This document shows positions 62,364 through 64,000 of a stretch of DNA of 64,000 bases, piece after piece. Made by a program: the position numbers and the translations under genes. The stretch is from contig CAJSYZ010000012.1 of the NCBI GenBank assembly GCA_910574455.1, positions 799,317 to 863,316 of the forward strand. Direction: 5' to 3'. Below the pieces are notes generated by a model. That model saw only the letters and a program-made list of their open reading frames with translations. It was not told the DNA's origin and ran no database searches. The stretch is from Trichaptum fuscoviolaceum (Eukaryota > Basidiomycota > Agaricomycetes > Hymenochaetales > Trichaptaceae). How positions within the stretch are numbered: the first letter of the stretch is position 1; each line of letters begins with the position of its first letter.

Positions 62364-64000
62364 TGACCGATGTAAGCCCCGAAACCGAGGCTCTCCTGGC
62401 CATTCTACGCACAGCGGGCGCCCAGATGTGAGTTCTGTTGACTTTGTGCTGGCTCTATTTTCTAACCTTCGGAAATCCGAAGTATTGCGACTAAGGTGAC
62501 CGCCATCATTCTCTTGCCTGTGTCTTATTCGGGATAGGCGTTGATTGAGCAGTTTTAGTCTGCGTTCATCGCCTTGTACGCCTTGGTCTTATATGACCAT
62601 GCGTTGACACTCTCGGATGAAGTGAGTATCATCAGTGAGAGTGAGGATACTTTGGCGTTTGACTAACTCGTATTTAACAGATCAAATACATTTGGCGGCG
62701 TCGATGGTCATCCGGTGAGAGTGTTGATACAACGTGATACCTAACGCTTTCTGATTTACAATCAGTGACGCTGCTATTCTTCATTGTATGTTAAGCTACT
62801 GGGTTCCCGGGCCGTCCGCTGCTAACATTTGCACGCGTCACAGACGCGATATTATGCTTTAGGGACGTTCACCGTGGTGCTAGCATGTGCGTATAGTATA
62901 GCTTTTGCGTCTTCCTCGAAGACAGCTTAGCCAACATTTCTCTTCATAAGCTTTCTTCTCGCCCCTTTTCAAGGCCGATGTAAGTAGGCATGTTGGCACT
63001 ATTATTCACGCAACTAACGTCTTCTTTCTAGGTGTAAGTCACCATGAACTTGGCGAACGTTCGTATCTCACCGTAATGCAGTTGCGCTCGGTTCTCGTTA
63101 TTCTTCCCTTTTGCATTGGGGATTCCGCTTACGATTACCCCAGGAATCATCATGGGTCTTCGGTGCGTCTTTTTAGTACACAGTGCTGTCACCGCGCAGT
63201 AGCAAACGTTGCTTCCGATTCTAGAGTCGTCGCGTTGTATAAGAGCTCGAAGCTTGTGCAGTTCATAGTTGGGGGCTACCTTCTCGCGGAGTTATGCGTT
63301 GGACTATGGATTTATTCAGTCCCTGGTGGTCATCGTATGTTCTCATTCCTCATTCAACGCTCGTTTCTCATGAGTGTGTTACCAGCCCTCGCCCTTCCTC
63401 CTATGGTGCACGGCGATGCATTCACTCGTATGGTCACGGCAATTTTCGTTCGAGAAAACTCTACTGACTGCTGAGTCACTCCAGTGTGCACTGATTTGGC
63501 CGCGGATAGTCTGTGAGTAATCGAAATGAATTCCCCATTATTGACCCAAGTTCTAATGCGTCGTGATTCTGAACTATCATTCAGAGGTAACATCAAGAGT
63601 GCAACGTTCCAGTTCATGGAGACAATCTACGACACGGTCATCTTCGTACTGGTTATATTCAAGACTGCGCAGACCGCGCGACTCACGAGCTTGCGGCAGA
63701 GCATCACGTTCCTTATTACAACACATAGCCTTATGTACTTCGCGTAAGTTCATACTTACTCACATCCACCGCACACTCAAATACGGTCTACCTATAGCAT
63801 CATTTTCAGCTCGAACTTATTATGGGCTTTGATGATCATCTTAGCTCCGGTAAGGCTTCTCTTTTAGCCTGAGAGCGCTTCATCGTTACTGACGAGTTCT
63901 TTACAGACTGGTCTCAAGTATGCAACTGCTATGTGAGTCTTGTGTCTTTACTTGCGTACAAATGGTCACTTCTTAATTGTTTTTCACTGAAGTCCAACTA
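62364..64000 (+). CDS. DUF6533-like multi-pass membrane protein (copy 4, cut by window edge)
   Basis: Tandem partner of copy 3. It starts MTDVSPETEALLAILRTAGA and has AFIALYALVLYDHALTLSDE and IKYIWRRRW, TRYYALGTFTVVLACAYS near 62850, RFSLFFPFALGIPLTITPGI near 63090, VGGYLLAELCVGLWIYSVPG near 63270, and FQFMETIYDTVIFVLVIFKT near 63610, then IFSSNLLWALMIILAP near 63800. The C-terminal exons lie beyond the window. All splice positions seen match copy 3. No lesion seen up to the cut. Confidence 0.75.

Overview
The window is fungal nuclear DNA, most likely from an agaricomycete basidiomycete. The genes carry many short introns (about 48-80 bases, GT-AG, with two GC-AG cases). Several families typical of mushroom-forming fungi are present: four DUF6533-like multi-pass membrane proteins, a PIL1/LSP1 eisosome protein with a long disordered tail, an ArmH-like flavin-dependent halogenase, a tannase/feruloyl esterase, an expanded-family cytochrome P450 and TKL-like fungal kinases. 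No rRNA, tRNA, CRISPR array or intact transposon was recognised. All exon joins below were read by eye from splice sites and frame continuity. Outer boundaries are usually firmer than individual introns.

Layout, left to right. A P450 (minus) and a DUR3-type urea symporter (minus) flank a 2.1 kb coding-like but unmodelled stretch. NAD(P)HX epimerase (plus) and a DUF6533-like protein (plus) follow, then a short-chain dehydrogenase (minus), the eisosome PIL1-domain protein (minus) and a 1,383-residue protein of unknown function (minus). From 25 to 38 kb lie a tannase/feruloyl esterase (plus), a small Cys-rich protein (minus), a TKL-like kinase (plus), the halogenase (minus) and a divergently transcribed O-methyltransferase (plus). 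From 38 to 44 kb two paralogous genes with a Cys-pair motif, a conserved core and an acidic tail are arranged head to head around an EXPERA-like membrane protein. A decayed tannase copy, a Zn2Cys6 remnant, a type I membrane protein, two or three uncharacterised genes and a second DUF6533-like gene follow. The right end carries a tandem pair of DUF6533-like genes flanking a frameshifted agaricomycete gene; the last copy is cut by the window edge.

Functionally, the most suggestive neighbourhood is 25-38 kb. Halogenase plus O-methyltransferase could make chlorinated, methylated aromatics, and a tannase/feruloyl esterase that cleaves aromatic esters lies nearby. No synthase is visible, so calling this a pathway is inference. 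The rest looks like core or housekeeping genes (DUR3, NNR1, eisosome) mixed with lineage-expanded families and their pseudogenes.
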